64,000 nt of DNA from Zoogloea dura (GCF_012927165.1 NZ_JABBGA010000010.1:1-64000), one strand, 5' to 3'; positions 48,255-58,716 are shown, numbered from the stretch's first letter. Made by a program: numbers and translations. The notes: generated by a model from the sequence alone, not told the origin.

Positions 48255-49163
48255 ATGCCCGACCGCGCCGCTGTCAAAGCCTACCTTCTTGATCTCCAGG
48301 CCCGTATCGTCGCAGCCCTCGAAGCCTTCGACGGCAAGCCCTTCGTCACCGACAGCTGGGAACGCCCCGCCGGCGGCGGCGGCCTCACCCGCCTGATCGA
48401 GGAAGGCGGCTTCTTCGAACGCGGCGGCTGCAACTTCTCCCACGTGATGGGCGAAGGCCTGCCCCCCTCGGCCACCGCCGCCCGCCCCGAACTGGCCGGC
48501 CGCAGTTACGAAGCGATGGGCGTGTCCCTGGTGCTGCACCCACGCAATCCCTATTGCCCGACGGTGCACATGAACGTGCGCTTCTTCATCGCCTCGGCAC
48601 CCGGCAAGGACGACGTGTGGTGGTTCGGCGGCGGCATGGACCTGACCCCCTACTACCCCTTCGAGGAAGACGTCCGCCACTTCCACGCCACCTGCAAGGC
48701 CGCCGTGCTGCCCTGGGGCGAGGCCGAGTACCAGCGCCTGAAGGACTGGTGCGACCGCTACTTCTTCCTCAAGCACCGCAATGAACCGCGCGGTGTCGGC
48801 GGACTGTTCTTCGACGACCACGGCGCCGACGGCCAGGTGGATTTCGACGCGGCCTTCGCCATGACCCGCAGCGTCGGCGACGCCTTCCTGCCCGCCTACC
48901 TGCCTGTCGTCGAGCGCCGTCGCGACACCGCCTACGGCGAGCGGGAGCGTGACTTCCAGGCTTACCGGCGCGGCCGCTATGTCGAGTTCAACCTGGTCTT
49001 CGACCGCGGCACCCTGTTCGGCCTGCAGTCCGGCGGCCGCACCGAGTCCATCCTGATGTCCATGCCGCCCATCGTGAAGTGGCGCTACGACTGGCATCCA
49101 GAGGCCGGCAGCGCCGAGGAGCGGCTGTACAAGGAATTCCTCGTACCTCGTGAGTGGACCTGA
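48255..49163 (+). CDS. hemF: oxygen-dependent coproporphyrinogen III oxidase
   Basis: Oxidative decarboxylation of coproporphyrinogen III to protoporphyrinogen IX using O2. 302 residues from ATG 48255 with GAGAG upstream (E. coli 299). Conserved [34 protein letters not shown] (His95, His105), [23 protein letters not shown] and GGLFFDD, ending in the typical LVPREWT. An upstream in-frame ATG at 48201 would overlap the tautomerase stop. It is one of six tetrapyrrole genes spread over this window. Confidence 0.97.
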   Translation: MPDRAAVKAYLLDLQARIVAALEAFDGKPFVTDSWERPAGGGGLTRLIEEGGFFERGGCNFSHVMGEGLPPSATAARPELAGRSYEAMGVSLVLHPRNPYCPTVHMNVRFFIASAPGKDDVWWFGGGMDLTPYYPFEEDVRHFHATCKAAVLPWGEAEYQRLKDWCDRYFFLKHRNEPRGVGGLFFDDHGADGQVDFDAAFAMTRSVGDAFLPAYLPVVERRRDTAYGERERDFQAYRRGRYVEFNLVFDRGTLFGLQSGGRTESILMSMPPIVKWRYDWHPEAGSAEERLYKEFLVPREWT

Positions 49164-49185
49164 CCCGCTGCAGGAAGCCCCCATG

Positions 49186-49224
49186 AAAACAGCCGCCGGC
49201 TCTCACGAACCGGCGGCTGTTTAA
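49186..49224 (+). terminator. bidirectional terminator between hemF and ahpF
   Basis: Arms AACAGCCGCCGG (49188-49199) and CCGGCGGCTGTT (49210-49221) with a 10-base loop, A residues before and T residues after. It lies between convergent hemF and ahpF. A second small palindrome (ACGGGC...GCCCGT, 49232-49247) is adjacent. Confidence 0.85.
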
Positions 49225-49253
49225 CTTATGAACGGGCATGCGCCCGTCCGGGA

Positions 49254-50801
49254 TCAGTTGCGGATCAGGTGGTCGAAGGCCGACAGCGAAGCCTTGGCAC
49301 CGTCCCCCATGGCGATGATGATCTGCTTGTAGGGCGTGGTGGTCACATCACCCGCGGCAAACACCCCCGGCACCGACGTGCGGCCGTGGTCATCGACGAT
49401 GATCTCGCCGCGGGTCGACAACTCGACCGTGCCCTTCAGCCAGCTGGTGTTGGGCAGCAGGCCGATCTGCACGAAGATGCCGGCCAGCTCGACCTTGTGC
49501 ACATCGCCCGAGACACGGTCCTTGTAGGTCAGGCCGACAACCTTCTGGCCATCGCCGTTTACCTCGGTGGTCTGGGCGCTCACGATGATCTTCACGTTGG
49601 GCAGGCTCTCGAGCTTCTTCACCAGCACCGCATCCGCCCGCAGCTTGCTGTCAAACTCCAGCAGGGTCACGTGGGCGACCACACCCGCCAGGTCGATGGC
49701 GGCCTCCACGCCCGAGTTGCCACCGCCGATCACCGCGACCCGCTTGCCCTTGAACAGGGGGCCGTCACAGTGGGGACAGTAGGTCACGCCCTTGGTCCGG
49801 TATTCGGTTTCGCCCGGGACGTTCATGTCGCGCCAGCGGGCGCCGGTGGACAGGATCACCGTCTTCGACTTGAGACTGGCGCCGCTGGCCAGCTTGACCT
49901 CGACGTAGTCCTTGCCCGGCACCAGGGCTTCGGCCCGCTGCAGGTTCATGATGTCCACGTCGTACTGTTTGACGTGCTCTTCGAGGGCCGCCGCCAGGCG
50001 CGGGCCTTCGGTCTCCTTCACGGAGATGAAGTTCTCGATGGCCAGGGTGTCCAGCACCTGGCCGCCGAAACGCTCGGTGACCACACCGGTGCGGATGCCC
50101 TTGCGCGCCGCATAGACGGCCGCTGCTGCGCCGGCCGGCCCGCCGCCCACCACCAGTACATCAAAGGCTTCCTTGCCGGCGATCTTGGCGGCCGCGCGGG
50201 CTTCGGCGCCGGCATCCACCTTGGCGAGGATCTGCTCGAGCTCCATGCGGCCCTGGCCGAACTCCTTGTCGTTGAGCAGGATGGTCGGCACCGCCATGAT
50301 CTGGCGCTGGGTCACTTCGTCCTGGAACAGGGCGCCATCCACCGTGGTGTGGCGGATCTTCGGGTTGAGCAGCGCCATCAGGTTGAGGGACTGGACCACC
50401 TCAGGGCAGTTCTGGCACGACAGCGAAATATAGGTGACGAAGTTGAACTCCCCGTCCAGGTCGCGGATCTGGGCAAGGACTTCCTCGCTGACCTTGGGCG
50501 GATGACCGCCGGTCTGCAGCAGGGCCAGCACGAGGGAGGTGAATTCATGGCCGAGGGGAATGGCAGCAAAGTGGATGCCGATGTCCATGCCCGGGCGGGT
50601 GATCTGGAAGGACGGCTTGCGCTCGGCGCTGCCGCTCACTTCGACGTAGGACAGCAGGGGCGACAGGCTGACGATCTCCTGCAGGAGTTCGCGCATCTGG
50701 CGGGCGGAATCACCCTCATCAAGGGACGCCTTGATCTCCACCGGACGGGTCACCTTGGTCAGATAGGCTTGCAACTGGGTCTTGAGGGTGGCATCCAGCA
50801 T
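49254..50801 (-). CDS. ahpF: alkyl hydroperoxide reductase subunit F
   Basis: FAD/NADH disulfide reductase that regenerates AhpC. 515 residues. An N-terminal double-thioredoxin-like domain carries the redox pair Cys129/Cys132 (CQNC). The thioredoxin-reductase-like part has [19 protein letters not shown] (about 218-236), the active disulfide Cys342/Cys345 (CPHC), the NADH motif [12 protein letters not shown], and the C-terminal [14 protein letters not shown]. It lies downstream of ahpC on the minus strand, separated by a terminator, so its level is probably lower than that of AhpC. Confidence 0.98.
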   Translation of the reverse strand: MLDATLKTQLQAYLTKVTRPVEIKASLDEGDSARQMRELLQEIVSLSPLLSYVEVSGSAERKPSFQITRPGMDIGIHFAAIPLGHEFTSLVLALLQTGGHPPKVSEEVLAQIRDLDGEFNFVTYISLSCQNCPEVVQSLNLMALLNPKIRHTTVDGALFQDEVTQRQIMAVPTILLNDKEFGQGRMELEQILAKVDAGAEARAAAKIAGKEAFDVLVVGGGPAGAAAAVYAARKGIRTGVVTERFGGQVLDTLAIENFISVKETEGPRLAAALEEHVKQYDVDIMNLQRAEALVPGKDYVEVKLASGASLKSKTVILSTGARWRDMNVPGETEYRTKGVTYCPHCDGPLFKGKRVAVIGGGNSGVEAAIDLAGVVAHVTLLEFDSKLRADAVLVKKLESLPNVKIIVSAQTTEVNGDGQKVVGLTYKDRVSGDVHKVELAGIFVQIGLLPNTSWLKGTVELSTRGEIIVDDHGRTSVPGVFAAGDVTTTPYKQIIIAMGDGAKASLSAFDHLIRN

Positions 50802-50833
50802 GATGATCTCCTTGATTCTCGAATTTCGGATGT

Positions 50834-50868
50834 AAAAACGCCCGAGCGCCGACGGACGCCCGGGCGTT
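50834..50868 (-). terminator. intercistronic terminator between ahpC and ahpF
   Basis: On the minus strand AACGCCCG (50868-50861) pairs with CGGGCGTT (50844-50837) and runs into TTTTT. It sits about 30 bases after the ahpC stop and before ahpF, consistent with partial termination that sets a higher AhpC:AhpF ratio. Confidence 0.8.
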
Positions 50869-50898
50869 CTGGAACGACTTGCAGCTATTGGCGGCGGA

Positions 50899-51462
50899 TC
50901 AGATCTTGCCGACCAGGTCCAGAGACGGCTTCAGGGTCTCGGCGCCTTCCTGCCACTTGGCCGGGCACACTTCGCCCGGGTGGGAGGCGACGTACTGGGC
51001 AGCCTTCACCTTGCGCAGCAGCTCGGAAGCGTCACGGCCGATGCCCAGGTCGTGAATCTCTGCAACCTTGATCTGGCCTTCCGGGTTCACCACGAAGGTG
51101 CCACGCAGGGCCAGGCCGGCTTCTTCGATCATCACGTCGAAGTTGCGGGTGATGGCGCCGGTGGGGTCGCCGATCATCGGGTAGGTGATCTTCTTGATGG
51201 TCTCGGACGCATCGGCCCAAGCCTTGTGCACGAAGTGGGTGTCGGTGGAAACGGAGTAGACCTCGACGCCCAGCTTCTGGAATTCGGGGTACACATCAGC
51301 CATGTCGCCCAGCTCGGTCGGGCACACGAAGGTGAAGTCGGCCGGGTAGAAGAAGAAGATGGACCACTTGCCCTTGACATCGGCTTCGGTCAGATCGACG
51401 AACTTGCCATTGTGGAAGGCGCTGGCTTTGAACGGCTTGATTTCGGTATTGATCAGGGACAT
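50899..51462 (-). CDS. ahpC: alkyl hydroperoxide reductase subunit C (2-Cys peroxiredoxin)
   Basis: Reduces H2O2, organic peroxides and peroxynitrite. 187 residues exactly as in E. coli. Peroxidatic Cys47 lies in [14 protein letters not shown] and resolving Cys166 in [11 protein letters not shown]. The GGxG/YF-type region ([13 protein letters not shown]) is compatible with a sensitive typical 2-Cys peroxiredoxin. A sigma-70-like promoter and an OxyR-like motif stand directly upstream, so peroxide induction is likely. Confidence 0.98.
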   Translation of the reverse strand: MSLINTEIKPFKASAFHNGKFVDLTEADVKGKWSIFFFYPADFTFVCPTELGDMADVYPEFQKLGVEVYSVSTDTHFVHKAWADASETIKKITYPMIGDPTGAITRNFDVMIEEAGLALRGTFVVNPEGQIKVAEIHDLGIGRDASELLRKVKAAQYVASHPGEVCPAKWQEGAETLKPSLDLVGKI

Positions 51463-51511
51463 CGCGTTTCCTTAACGGGTTGATGAGAGGTTGGTGAAAC
51501 TTGGAGATCAC

Positions 51512-51540
51512 ATGATAGGGCGGCCGACCATATCGTTCAA
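51512..51540 (-). promoter_or_regulatory. ahpC promoter
   Basis: On the minus strand TTGAAC (-35, 51540-51535), a 17-base spacer and TATCAT (-10, 51517-51512) precede ahpC by about 50 bases. This is one of the best-defined promoters in the window. Confidence 0.75.
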
Positions 51541-51577
51541 ATTGATTGATGAAATGATCTGGATTGTTAAAACCTAT
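51541..51577 (-). promoter_or_regulatory. OxyR-type binding motif upstream of ahpC
   Basis: Reading the minus strand: ATAG-N7-CAAT-N7-ATTT-N7-CAAT, the 37-base, four-tetranucleotide layout of OxyR sites (ATAG-N7-CTAT-N7-ATAG-N7-CTAT). The first half also has the expected T and A inside its spacer. It abuts the -35 box, the position used by OxyR as activator. Confidence 0.6.
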
Positions 51578-51639
51578 CGGCCGCCAGAACCCGGTCCCGA
51601 TGGGGACACGGGCCGGAGGCAGTCAATCTTATGCCGTTA

Positions 51640-51678
51640 ACTTGAAACAGAAAAGACAGGCCGGCAGAACACCGGCCC
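51640..51678 (-). terminator. terminator after hemY
   Basis: On the minus strand GGCCGG (51677-51672) pairs with CCGGCC (51664-51659) and is followed by TGTCTTTTCTGTTT. It ends the hemC-hemD-hemX-hemY transcript just before the ahpC control region. Confidence 0.7.
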
Positions 51679-51682
51679 GCGA

Positions 51683-52858
51683 TCAACGCCGCGACAGCTC
51701 GGCCGCAGCCCGGTAGTGGCGGTTGGCATCATCGGTCTTGCCGATACGCTCGGCCAGATGGGCCAGCTCCACGTGGGCCTCCCAGCCCGGCTCGATGGCC
51801 AGCGCCGCCCCCAGGTAGCTCTCGGCCTTGCCCCACAGCTGGGACTGCACGCACAGGCGCCCAAGGCTCAGCAGCAGCTGCGGATCCCGCGGATGGAGCT
51901 TGAGCCACTCCTCGGCATGGGCCAGGCGGCTGCGTACGTCACCCTCCTCGCAGCGACCATACACACCGGCCAGGATGGAATCCCAGGCCGATGCCAGCTG
52001 GACCTCGATGACCTTCTGCGCCGTTGCACTGTCGCCGGCGGCGATAAGGGCCCGGGCCAGCTCGGTGACCAGGCGCGGGTCGCGTTGCTCGTCGCGGGGC
52101 ACCGCCTGCCAGTAGGTCTGCAAGGCCAGGGCATCGCCGGCGCGCTGCCGCAGGCCTTCCTGGTGGGCCCGCCGCTTGACCGGATCGGCCTGCTCGGCGG
52201 TCATGGCCCGCACCTTGACCAGCTGACGCACCAGGCGGACCGCCTCGACCCAGTCGCCACGCGCCTGGGCGGTGCGGAGCGCCAGACGCAGCGCCGCGAT
52301 GTGACGCTGGCCACCGGCCTGCAGATCGGCGATCCGTTCGGCCGCCTCGTCGAAACGGCGCCCCTCGACGGCCAGCTCGGCCTCGGTCATCAGGCGTGCG
52401 ACCCGCACCTCCTCGTCGTGGGCGGCCGCGCGGGTCAGCCACTGGCGGTAGCGTTCGTCGTCGCGCAGCGAATGAGCGGCCCGTGCCGCCAGCAAGGCGG
52501 CCAGCCCGGGGGACTCACCCGCCTCGTACGCAGCGGTGGCCTGCTTGAGCGCCTGGCCGAAGCGCCCTTCGATGCGCAGGCGCGTTGCGTCATAAATGGC
52601 CTGGGAGGCCCGCTCGCGACTCTTGCGGGCGCGGAACTGCTGCACCGCGCGGGGCAGGGCCAGGGTCCGCGCCACCAGGCGCGACAGACCATATAGGGCG
52701 GCAAAGCTGGCGATGAAGAGGAGGATCAGGAGGTTGAGGGAAATCTGCAGCCGGTACGGCGGCCACACCATCAACACGTAACCTTCGTTATAGCGCCCGG
52801 CCACCGCAAGGCCGGCAGCCAGGGCAAAGAGGCCGAGCAACCACAGCAATCCACGCAT
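51683..52858 (-). CDS. hemY: HemY family TPR membrane protein
   Basis: 391 residues, proteobacterial HemY (not the Gram-positive protoporphyrinogen oxidase of the same name). Two N-terminal hydrophobic helices (about 3-21 and 40-65) anchor it, followed by a HemY_N domain (GYVLMVWPPYRLQISLNLL...) and TPR-like helical repeats to the C terminus (for example RDPQLLLSLGRLCVQSQLWGKAESYLGAALAIEP). Its role in tetrapyrrole metabolism is inferred from genetics of the hemCDXY cluster in other bacteria; the biochemical function is not established. It starts eight bases after hemX. Confidence 0.9.
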   Translation of the reverse strand: MRGLLWLLGLFALAAGLAVAGRYNEGYVLMVWPPYRLQISLNLLILLFIASFAALYGLSRLVARTLALPRAVQQFRARKSRERASQAIYDATRLRIEGRFGQALKQATAAYEAGESPGLAALLAARAAHSLRDDERYRQWLTRAAAHDEEVRVARLMTEAELAVEGRRFDEAAERIADLQAGGQRHIAALRLALRTAQARGDWVEAVRLVRQLVKVRAMTAEQADPVKRRAHQEGLRQRAGDALALQTYWQAVPRDEQRDPRLVTELARALIAAGDSATAQKVIEVQLASAWDSILAGVYGRCEEGDVRSRLAHAEEWLKLHPRDPQLLLSLGRLCVQSQLWGKAESYLGAALAIEPGWEAHVELAHLAERIGKTDDANRHYRAAAELSRR

Positions 52859-52866
52859 GGCCGGCC

Positions 52867-53973
52867 TCAGTTCTTGCGGGCGGAACGCGCCGCCCTGGCC
52901 GGCGTCGCCGCGGGGATCGGCTCAGCGCGCCGCTCCGAGACGGAGAGCAGGCTGCGCAAGGCGTTCTGGCTGGCATTGAGCCCTGGCAGGTCTACACCGA
53001 CCGGCGACTTCTGGAGCGCCAGCAGCTCGGCCCGGGCGGCGGCCACGGCCGGGTTGCGGACGTCGAAATAGCGGTCCAGCCATTCTGCCGAGATGCGCAT
53101 GTCTTCGCGGAAGGTGTTGCCGTCGCGGGTGAGCAGGGCCAGGCGGGCGTTCATCAGGCGCAGCTTGAGGTTCTCGCGCAGGAAGACCGCATTGCTCGGC
53201 GCCAGCAGGGCCGGGTCCGGGCGGTCCATGCGCTCGATGCGGATCAGCTGGCTGAACTCCTGCCAGAAATCCTGCCACAGGGCCTGCAGCCAGCCCTGCT
53301 CGGCCACCGCGGCCGGCGCCTCGCTGCGCGGACGGGCCTCGAAGGCCAGCGGCAGGCGATCGAGACGGCCGATCAGAGTTTCGAGCTTGAGGGCCACCCC
53401 GGCACCATCCACCTGGGGCAAGGCCTTGAGGGTTTCCAGGTCTTCGGTGATGGCCTTGCGCAGTGGCAGCCACTGGGGCCGCTCGACGCTGGCCAGGCGG
53501 GCGTCGGCGGTTTGCAGTGCCGCCAGCGCGTTATGCACGTTGCCAGCCAGCTGGAGCTGCTGCACGGCGATGGTGAGCGCCTGCTCGACCTCGGACAGGA
53601 CCCGGTCGTCGCGGGTGCGGGAGAATTCCTGGTACATCGCCTCCAGGGCGACCTGCTGGCCCTGGGTTTCCGAGAAGCGTGCCTCCAGGGCGCCGAGCTT
53701 GCCCTGCAGGTCCTGCAGGTTTTCCTGGGCCTGGCGGGCCAGGACACGGGCTTCGGAGGCGGCGGTGTCACCCTGGGCCAGGCGACGGGCCAGCTCTTCC
53801 TGCAGGTCGGCCATGCGGCTGCGGGTCTCGACCCACTGCCAGCCGAGCAAGGCCACGGCAAGGGCGGCGATGATCGCGGAGGGGCGACGCCAGGAAGAGG
53901 AGGACGGGGCCGGTGCGGGCAGGACGGGCTGCGCGGCGTCAAGAGACGGCAGGCTGGGGATTTCGCTACTCAT
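52867..53973 (-). CDS. hemX: HemX family membrane protein
   Basis: 368 residues annotated by family and position as HemX, the uroporphyrinogen III C-methyltransferase-like membrane protein of the hemCDXY cluster. One transmembrane helix lies near the N terminus (about 30-48, SAIIAALAVALLGWQWVE). Next is a long coiled-coil-like stretch (about 50-130; SRMADLQEELARRLAQGD... LGALEARFSETQGQ). The C-terminal domain carries the conserved LRLMNARLALLTRDGNTFREDMRISAEWLDRYFD block. No SAM-binding methyltransferase motif is visible, so the old methyltransferase label should not be trusted. Confidence 0.87.
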   Translation of the reverse strand: MSSEIPSLPSLDAAQPVLPAPAPSSSSWRRPSAIIAALAVALLGWQWVETRSRMADLQEELARRLAQGDTAASEARVLARQAQENLQDLQGKLGALEARFSETQGQQVALEAMYQEFSRTRDDRVLSEVEQALTIAVQQLQLAGNVHNALAALQTADARLASVERPQWLPLRKAITEDLETLKALPQVDGAGVALKLETLIGRLDRLPLAFEARPRSEAPAAVAEQGWLQALWQDFWQEFSQLIRIERMDRPDPALLAPSNAVFLRENLKLRLMNARLALLTRDGNTFREDMRISAEWLDRYFDVRNPAVAAARAELLALQKSPVGVDLPGLNASQNALRSLLSVSERRAEPIPAATPARAARSARKN

Positions 53974-53983
53974 GGGCGTGAGT

Positions 53984-54775
53984 TTAACCCGGATACGTGT
54001 TGTGGTTACGGGGGGCGAAGTGGGCGACGAGGCCGGCGACGAGACCGGAATCTCCCGCTTCGGTGACGATCACCCGGGAAAAACCGGTCTCTCCGGCCCG
54101 TTCGGCAATCCGCGGATGGGGCACGAACAAGGGCAGGTCGAGCAGGGCCTCGGCCCCCGGCAGGGCCCGCAGGTAGCCCAGCCCCTCGCTGCTGGTGATG
54201 GTCAGGGCCGACAGGCGGCCAGCCCTGGCTGAGGCCAGCAGGGGCGCGGGATCGGTGGCCGGGCCACTGCGGTGATAGCAGGTGAGGTAGTCCACCCGGG
54301 CGCCCCTCTCGATCAGGGTCTGGCCAAGCAGATCGCGTCCGCCGTCACCGCGCAGGATCAGGATGCGCCGCCCCGCCACCGCGGCCGGCTGGAAGGCCGG
54401 CAGGGCGAGCACGGATTCACTGTCGAAGCCCTGCTCGGGGGCGATCACGCCCTGGAAGCCGCGCTCGGCCAGCACGGCCTGACTACCCCTGCCGACGGTT
54501 GCCACCGCCACCGCGGACGGCCAGGGCGCCACCGGCAGCATCACGTCGAGCGCATGGCGCACGGCGTTGGGGCTGACGAAGAACACCATCGAATAGTCGG
54601 CCAGCTGCCCGGCCATGGCCTGCAGGGGCGCGGGATCATCCACCGGCGCGACGGTCAGCAGGGGGAAGCGCAGCGGCTCGGCTCCCAGCGCCGCCAGCGT
54701 CGCGCACAGCGCGTCCGCCTGCCCGGCAGGGCGGGTGATGGCGATGATCCGCCCGGCGAGGGGCTGCCCGGCCAT
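53984..54775 (-). CDS. hemD: uroporphyrinogen-III synthase
   Basis: Cyclises hydroxymethylbilane with inversion of ring D. 263 residues in the poorly conserved HemD family. Recognisable features are the N-terminal ITRPAGQADALCATLAALGAEPLRFPLLTV, MVFFVSPNAVRHAL (about 83-96), ILILRGDGGRDLLGQTLIERGARVDYLTCYHR and ALTITSSEGL. Assignment is supported by its place 11 bases after hemC and ten before hemX. Start at ATG 54775. Confidence 0.93.
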   Translation of the reverse strand: MAGQPLAGRIIAITRPAGQADALCATLAALGAEPLRFPLLTVAPVDDPAPLQAMAGQLADYSMVFFVSPNAVRHALDVMLPVAPWPSAVAVATVGRGSQAVLAERGFQGVIAPEQGFDSESVLALPAFQPAAVAGRRILILRGDGGRDLLGQTLIERGARVDYLTCYHRSGPATDPAPLLASARAGRLSALTITSSEGLGYLRALPGAEALLDLPLFVPHPRIAERAGETGFSRVIVTEAGDSGLVAGLVAHFAPRNHNTYPG

Positions 54776-54786
54776 GCCTTCCGCGC

Positions 54787-55716
54787 TTACAGGCCGGCGA
54801 GGATCTCGTCGGCGCCGTCGGCGCGCAGATCGGCCGCCAGGGCCAGGCCGAGGGCCTCGGGCTGGTCGAGGGGGCCACGCCGTTCGGCACGGGCGATGCG
54901 GGAGCCATCGGGCAGGGCGACGAAGCCGCGCAGGCGCAGCTCGCCATCCTGTACTTCGGCATAGGCACCCAACGGCACCTCGCAGCTGCCCGCCAGGGCG
55001 CGGGAGGTGGCTCGCTCGGCGCGCACGCAGGCGGCGGAGTGCGGATCGACGAGGGGGGCCATCCAGGCGGCCACTTCGGGTCGATCGGCCAGGGCCTCGA
55101 TGCCCAGGGCGCCCTGGCCAGCCGCCGGCAGGGACACCTCGGAGGGCAGGGTGGAGCGGATGCGCTGGCCCAGTCCGAGGCGGCTCAGGCCCGCGGCTGC
55201 CAGGATGATCGCGTCGTACTGCCCTTCGTCGAGCTTGCGCAGGCGGGTGTCGAGGTTGCCGCGCAGGCTGCTCACCGCCAGCATCGGGTACTGGGCGTGG
55301 ATCTGGGCCTCGCGGCGCAGGCTGGAGGTGCCCACCACCGCGCCCGGCGGCATGTCGTCGAGGCTCTCGTACTTGTTGGAGACGAAGGCATCGAGCGGCA
55401 CCTCGCGCTCGGAGATGGCCACCAGGGCGAACTCCGGCGGCAGCTCCATCGGCACATCCTTCATGGAATGCACGGCGATGTCGGCAGCCCGGTCGAGCAG
55501 CGCGGTTTCGAGTTCCTTCACGAACAAGCCCTTGCCGCCCACCTTGGCCAGGGGCCGGTCGAGGATCTGGTCGCCGCGGGTGGTCATGCCCAGCAGTTCA
55601 ACCTTGCAGGACGGGTAGAGGGCCTCGAGGCGGGCCTTGACGTGCTCGGCCTGCCACAGGGCAAGGCGGCTTTCACGGGTGGCGATGACGATGCGGTCGG
55701 GCGTAGGTGCGCTCAC
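54787..55716 (-). CDS. hemC: porphobilinogen deaminase (hydroxymethylbilane synthase)
   Basis: Polymerises four porphobilinogens to hydroxymethylbilane. The frame is open upstream, but homology starts at GTG 55716 ([26 protein letters not shown]), giving 309 residues; no ATG is suitable and no ribosome binding site is clear, so the start is less certain than the gene. Catalytic Asp87 (HSMKDVP), [24 protein letters not shown] and the dipyrromethane-cofactor Cys245 ([14 protein letters not shown]) are all present. It heads the minus-strand hemC-hemD-hemX-hemY operon and is divergent from ppc. Confidence 0.95.
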   Translation of the reverse strand: MSAPTPDRIVIATRESRLALWQAEHVKARLEALYPSCKVELLGMTTRGDQILDRPLAKVGGKGLFVKELETALLDRAADIAVHSMKDVPMELPPEFALVAISEREVPLDAFVSNKYESLDDMPPGAVVGTSSLRREAQIHAQYPMLAVSSLRGNLDTRLRKLDEGQYDAIILAAAGLSRLGLGQRIRSTLPSEVSLPAAGQGALGIEALADRPEVAAWMAPLVDPHSAACVRAERATSRALAGSCEVPLGAYAEVQDGELRLRGFVALPDGSRIARAERRGPLDQPEALGLALAADLRADGADEILAGL

Positions 55717-55801
55717 GGTGTGGGGACTCGGCGGCGAAGGGTGGAAGAAAGTGATCGGCGAAGGGCGCGGATATGGACAACTACCGGGAAACCGGGGCAC
55801 T

Positions 55802-55818
55802 CTGCAGGCTTCCTGCAG
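55802..55818. promoter_or_regulatory. short palindrome between hemC and ppc
   Basis: CTGCAGG and CCTGCAG form perfect 7-base arms around CTT in the 206-base divergent region. It could be an operator or a chance stem; no known consensus fits. The rest of this region shows no small gene. Confidence 0.25.
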
Positions 55819-55922
55819 TGCAGCATCAGGGTAGGCACCTATGGCGATCTTTCGGGTCGCGATTCTAGCATGGGGCCTTGATGCGCCTTTCGCGCGAACG
55901 CAACCCACAGGACCCCGCCCCG

Positions 55923-58685
55923 ATGAGCGACCAAAGAAACAGCGAAGACAAGGATCTGCCCCTCCGTGACGACATCCGCCTGCTCGGCCGGGTGCTCGGC
56001 GACACCGTGCGCGCCCAGGAAGGCGAAGCGGTGTTCGACCTGGTCGAAACCATCCGGCAGAGCTCCATCCGCTTCCGCCGCCACGAGGACCAGGGCGCCC
56101 GCCGGGAGCTGGAGGCGACCCTCGACTCCCTGTCCCGCGACCAGACCATCGACGTGGTGCGGGCCTTCAGCTATTTCTCGCACCTCTCCAACATCGCCGA
56201 GGACCAGCACCACATCCGCCGCTCCCGTGCCCACCAGATCGCCGGCTCGGCGCCCAAGGAGGGCAGCCTCGCCCACGCCCTGCAGCGGGCCTTTGACGCC
56301 GGCATGGGCAGCGCCGAGCTGACCGCCTTCTTCGACAGCGCCAACGTGGTGCCGGTGCTCACCGCCCACCCCACCGAGGTGCAGCGCAAGAGCATCCTCA
56401 ACTGCCAGATGGTGATCGCCCGCCTGCTCGACGAGCGCGACCGCATGCAGCTCACCCCCGAGGAACAGCAGGCCAACGACGAGGCCCTGCGTCGCGCCGT
56501 GCTGACCCTGTGGCAGACCCGCATGCTGCGTACCGAGAAGCTGTCGGTGATGGACGAGGTCAGCAACGGCCTGTCCTATTTCGACTACACATTCCTGCGC
56601 GAGCTGCCCCGCCTCTACGCCTGTGTGGAAGACCGCCTGGCCGCCCATGACCGCAGCTGGGGCGCCCTCGAGCTGCCCAACTTCATGCGGGTCGGCAGCT
56701 GGATCGGCGGCGACCGGGACGGCAACCCCTTCGTCACCGCCGAGATCCTCGAGAAGGCCCTGGCCACCCAGGCCGAGAAGGTTCTCACCTATTACATGGA
56801 CGAGGTGCACACCCTCGGCTCCCAGCTGTCCGTGGCCCAGGGCCTGGTGAGCGCTTCCGATGCCCTGCTGCGCCTGGCCGAAGCCTCGCCGGACGGCTCG
56901 CCGCACCGCAGCGACGAACCCTACCGCCGCGCTCTGACCGGTGTTTACGCGCGCCTCGCCGCCACCTACCTGCAGCTCCTCGGTCACCAGCCGCCGCGCC
57001 ACGCGGTGGGCCCGGCCGCCCCCTACGTCAGCCCGGACGAGCTGGCCGACGAGCTGGAGGTGGTGCATCGCTCCCTCACCGCCAACGGCCTCGGCGCCCT
57101 GGCCCGCGGCCGCCTGCGCCACGTGCGCCGCGCGGTATCGGTGTTCGGCTTCCACCTGGCGCCGATCGACCTGCGCCAGAACTCCGACGTGCATGAGCGG
57201 GTCGTCGCCGAGCTGCTCAAGGCCGCCGACCCCGCCAAGGACTACCTGGCCCTGGACGAAGCCGGCCGCTGCGCGATGCTGCTCGAAGAGCTGGCCACCT
57301 CGCGCCCGCTGGCCTCACCGTGGATCGACTATTCCGAGGAAAGCCGCGGCGAGCTGGCCATCTTCCGCGCCGCCCGCGCAGCCCACCTGCGCTACGGCAA
57401 GGCAGCCGTGCCCAACTGCATCATCTCCAAGACCGACGACGTCTCCGACATCCTCGAGGTTGCCGTGCTGGCCAAGGAATCCGGCCTGCTGCGCCCCGCC
57501 GAAGGGGTGCTCGACGTCAACATCATCCCGCTCTTCGAAACCATCGGCGATCTGCAGAACGCCGCCGGCGTGATGGACCGCCTGTTCGCCATTCCCGCCT
57601 ACATGGCCCTGCTGGAATCCCGCCGCAAGGAGCAGGAGGTCATGCTCGGCTATTCCGACAGCAACAAGGACGGCGGCTTTCTCACCTCCGGCTGGGAGCT
57701 CTACAAGGCCGAGATCGGCCTGGTGGACAGCTTCGCCCGCCACGGCGTGCGCCTGCGCCTGTTCCATGGCCGTGGCGGCTCCGTCGGCCGTGGCGGCGGC
57801 CCCAGCTACCAGGCCATCCTGGCCCAGCCGGGCGGCGCGGTGCAGGGCCAGATCCGCCTGACCGAGCAGGGCGAGGTGATCGCCTCCAAGTACGCCAACC
57901 CCGAGGTCGGCCGGCGCAACCTGGAGGTGCTGGCCTCCGCCACCCTCGAGGCCACCCTCTTCGCCCCCCGCGACCCGGCTCCCCGGCCCGAATACCTCGA
58001 GGCCATGGACGAGCTCTCGGATGCGGCCTTCAAGGCCTACCGCAATCTGGTCTACGAGACCGACGGCTTCGAGCGCTATTTCTGGGAGTCCACCGTGATC
58101 TCGGAAATCGCCGCGCTGAACATCGGCAGCCGCCCGGCCTCGCGCAAGAAGTCCACCGCCATCGAAGACCTGCGCGCCATTCCCTGGGTCTTCAGCTGGG
58201 CCCAGTGCCGCCTCATGCTGCCGGGCTGGTACGGCTTCGGCAGCGCGGTGAAGGGCTACCTGGACACGCACGGCGACGCCGGCCTGGCCCGCCTGCAGGC
58301 GATGCACAAGGAATGGTCCTTCTTTGCCACCCTGCTCTCCAACATGGACATGGTGCTGGCCAAGAGCGACATCGCCATCGCCAGCCGCTATGCAGAGCTG
58401 GTCAAGGACACGGCCCTGCGCCAGGCCATCTTCCCGCGGATCGAACAGGAGCACGAAGACACCGTCGGCATGCTCCTGGCGATCACCGGCCAGGAGGCCC
58501 TGCTCGACGCAAACCCGCTGCTCAAGCGCTCCATCCACAACCGCTTCCCCTACCTGGACCCGCTCAACCACGTGCAGGTGGAGCTGCTCCACCGCTACCG
58601 CGAAGGCCACCAGGACGAGCGCGTGCGGCGCGGCATCCTGCTGTCGATCAACGGCGTCGCCGCGGGGCTGCGCAACAGCGGCTGA
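55923..58685 (+). CDS. ppc: phosphoenolpyruvate carboxylase
   Basis: Anaplerotic carboxylation of PEP with bicarbonate to oxaloacetate. Start ATG 55923 has AGGA nine bases upstream and gives 920 residues. An earlier ATG at 55881 would add 14 residues of no homology. Family signatures are [13 protein letters not shown] (catalytic His149), the [15 protein letters not shown] segment, [19 protein letters not shown] and the glycine loop [14 protein letters not shown] (His615), ending with the conserved RNSG. It is somewhat longer than E. coli Ppc (883). Confidence 0.97.
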   Translation: MSDQRNSEDKDLPLRDDIRLLGRVLGDTVRAQEGEAVFDLVETIRQSSIRFRRHEDQGARRELEATLDSLSRDQTIDVVRAFSYFSHLSNIAEDQHHIRRSRAHQIAGSAPKEGSLAHALQRAFDAGMGSAELTAFFDSANVVPVLTAHPTEVQRKSILNCQMVIARLLDERDRMQLTPEEQQANDEALRRAVLTLWQTRMLRTEKLSVMDEVSNGLSYFDYTFLRELPRLYACVEDRLAAHDRSWGALELPNFMRVGSWIGGDRDGNPFVTAEILEKALATQAEKVLTYYMDEVHTLGSQLSVAQGLVSASDALLRLAEASPDGSPHRSDEPYRRALTGVYARLAATYLQLLGHQPPRHAVGPAAPYVSPDELADELEVVHRSLTANGLGALARGRLRHVRRAVSVFGFHLAPIDLRQNSDVHERVVAELLKAADPAKDYLALDEAGRCAMLLEELATSRPLASPWIDYSEESRGELAIFRAARAAHLRYGKAAVPNCIISKTDDVSDILEVAVLAKESGLLRPAEGVLDVNIIPLFETIGDLQNAAGVMDRLFAIPAYMALLESRRKEQEVMLGYSDSNKDGGFLTSGWELYKAEIGLVDSFARHGVRLRLFHGRGGSVGRGGGPSYQAILAQPGGAVQGQIRLTEQGEVIASKYANPEVGRRNLEVLASATLEATLFAPRDPAPRPEYLEAMDELSDAAFKAYRNLVYETDGFERYFWESTVISEIAALNIGSRPASRKKSTAIEDLRAIPWVFSWAQCRLMLPGWYGFGSAVKGYLDTHGDAGLARLQAMHKEWSFFATLLSNMDMVLAKSDIAIASRYAELVKDTALRQAIFPRIEQEHEDTVGMLLAITGQEALLDANPLLKRSIHNRFPYLDPLNHVQVELLHRYREGHQDERVRRGILLSINGVAAGLRNSG

Positions 58686-58716
58686 GCCCGCTCCCCGGTC
58701 GACCAGGCGTAACACA

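Noticed and set aside
52867-53973. HemX as a genuine uroporphyrinogen-III C-methyltransferase
   Set aside because: No SAM-binding motif is visible; the protein is a membrane-anchored coiled-coil protein, so only the family name is kept.
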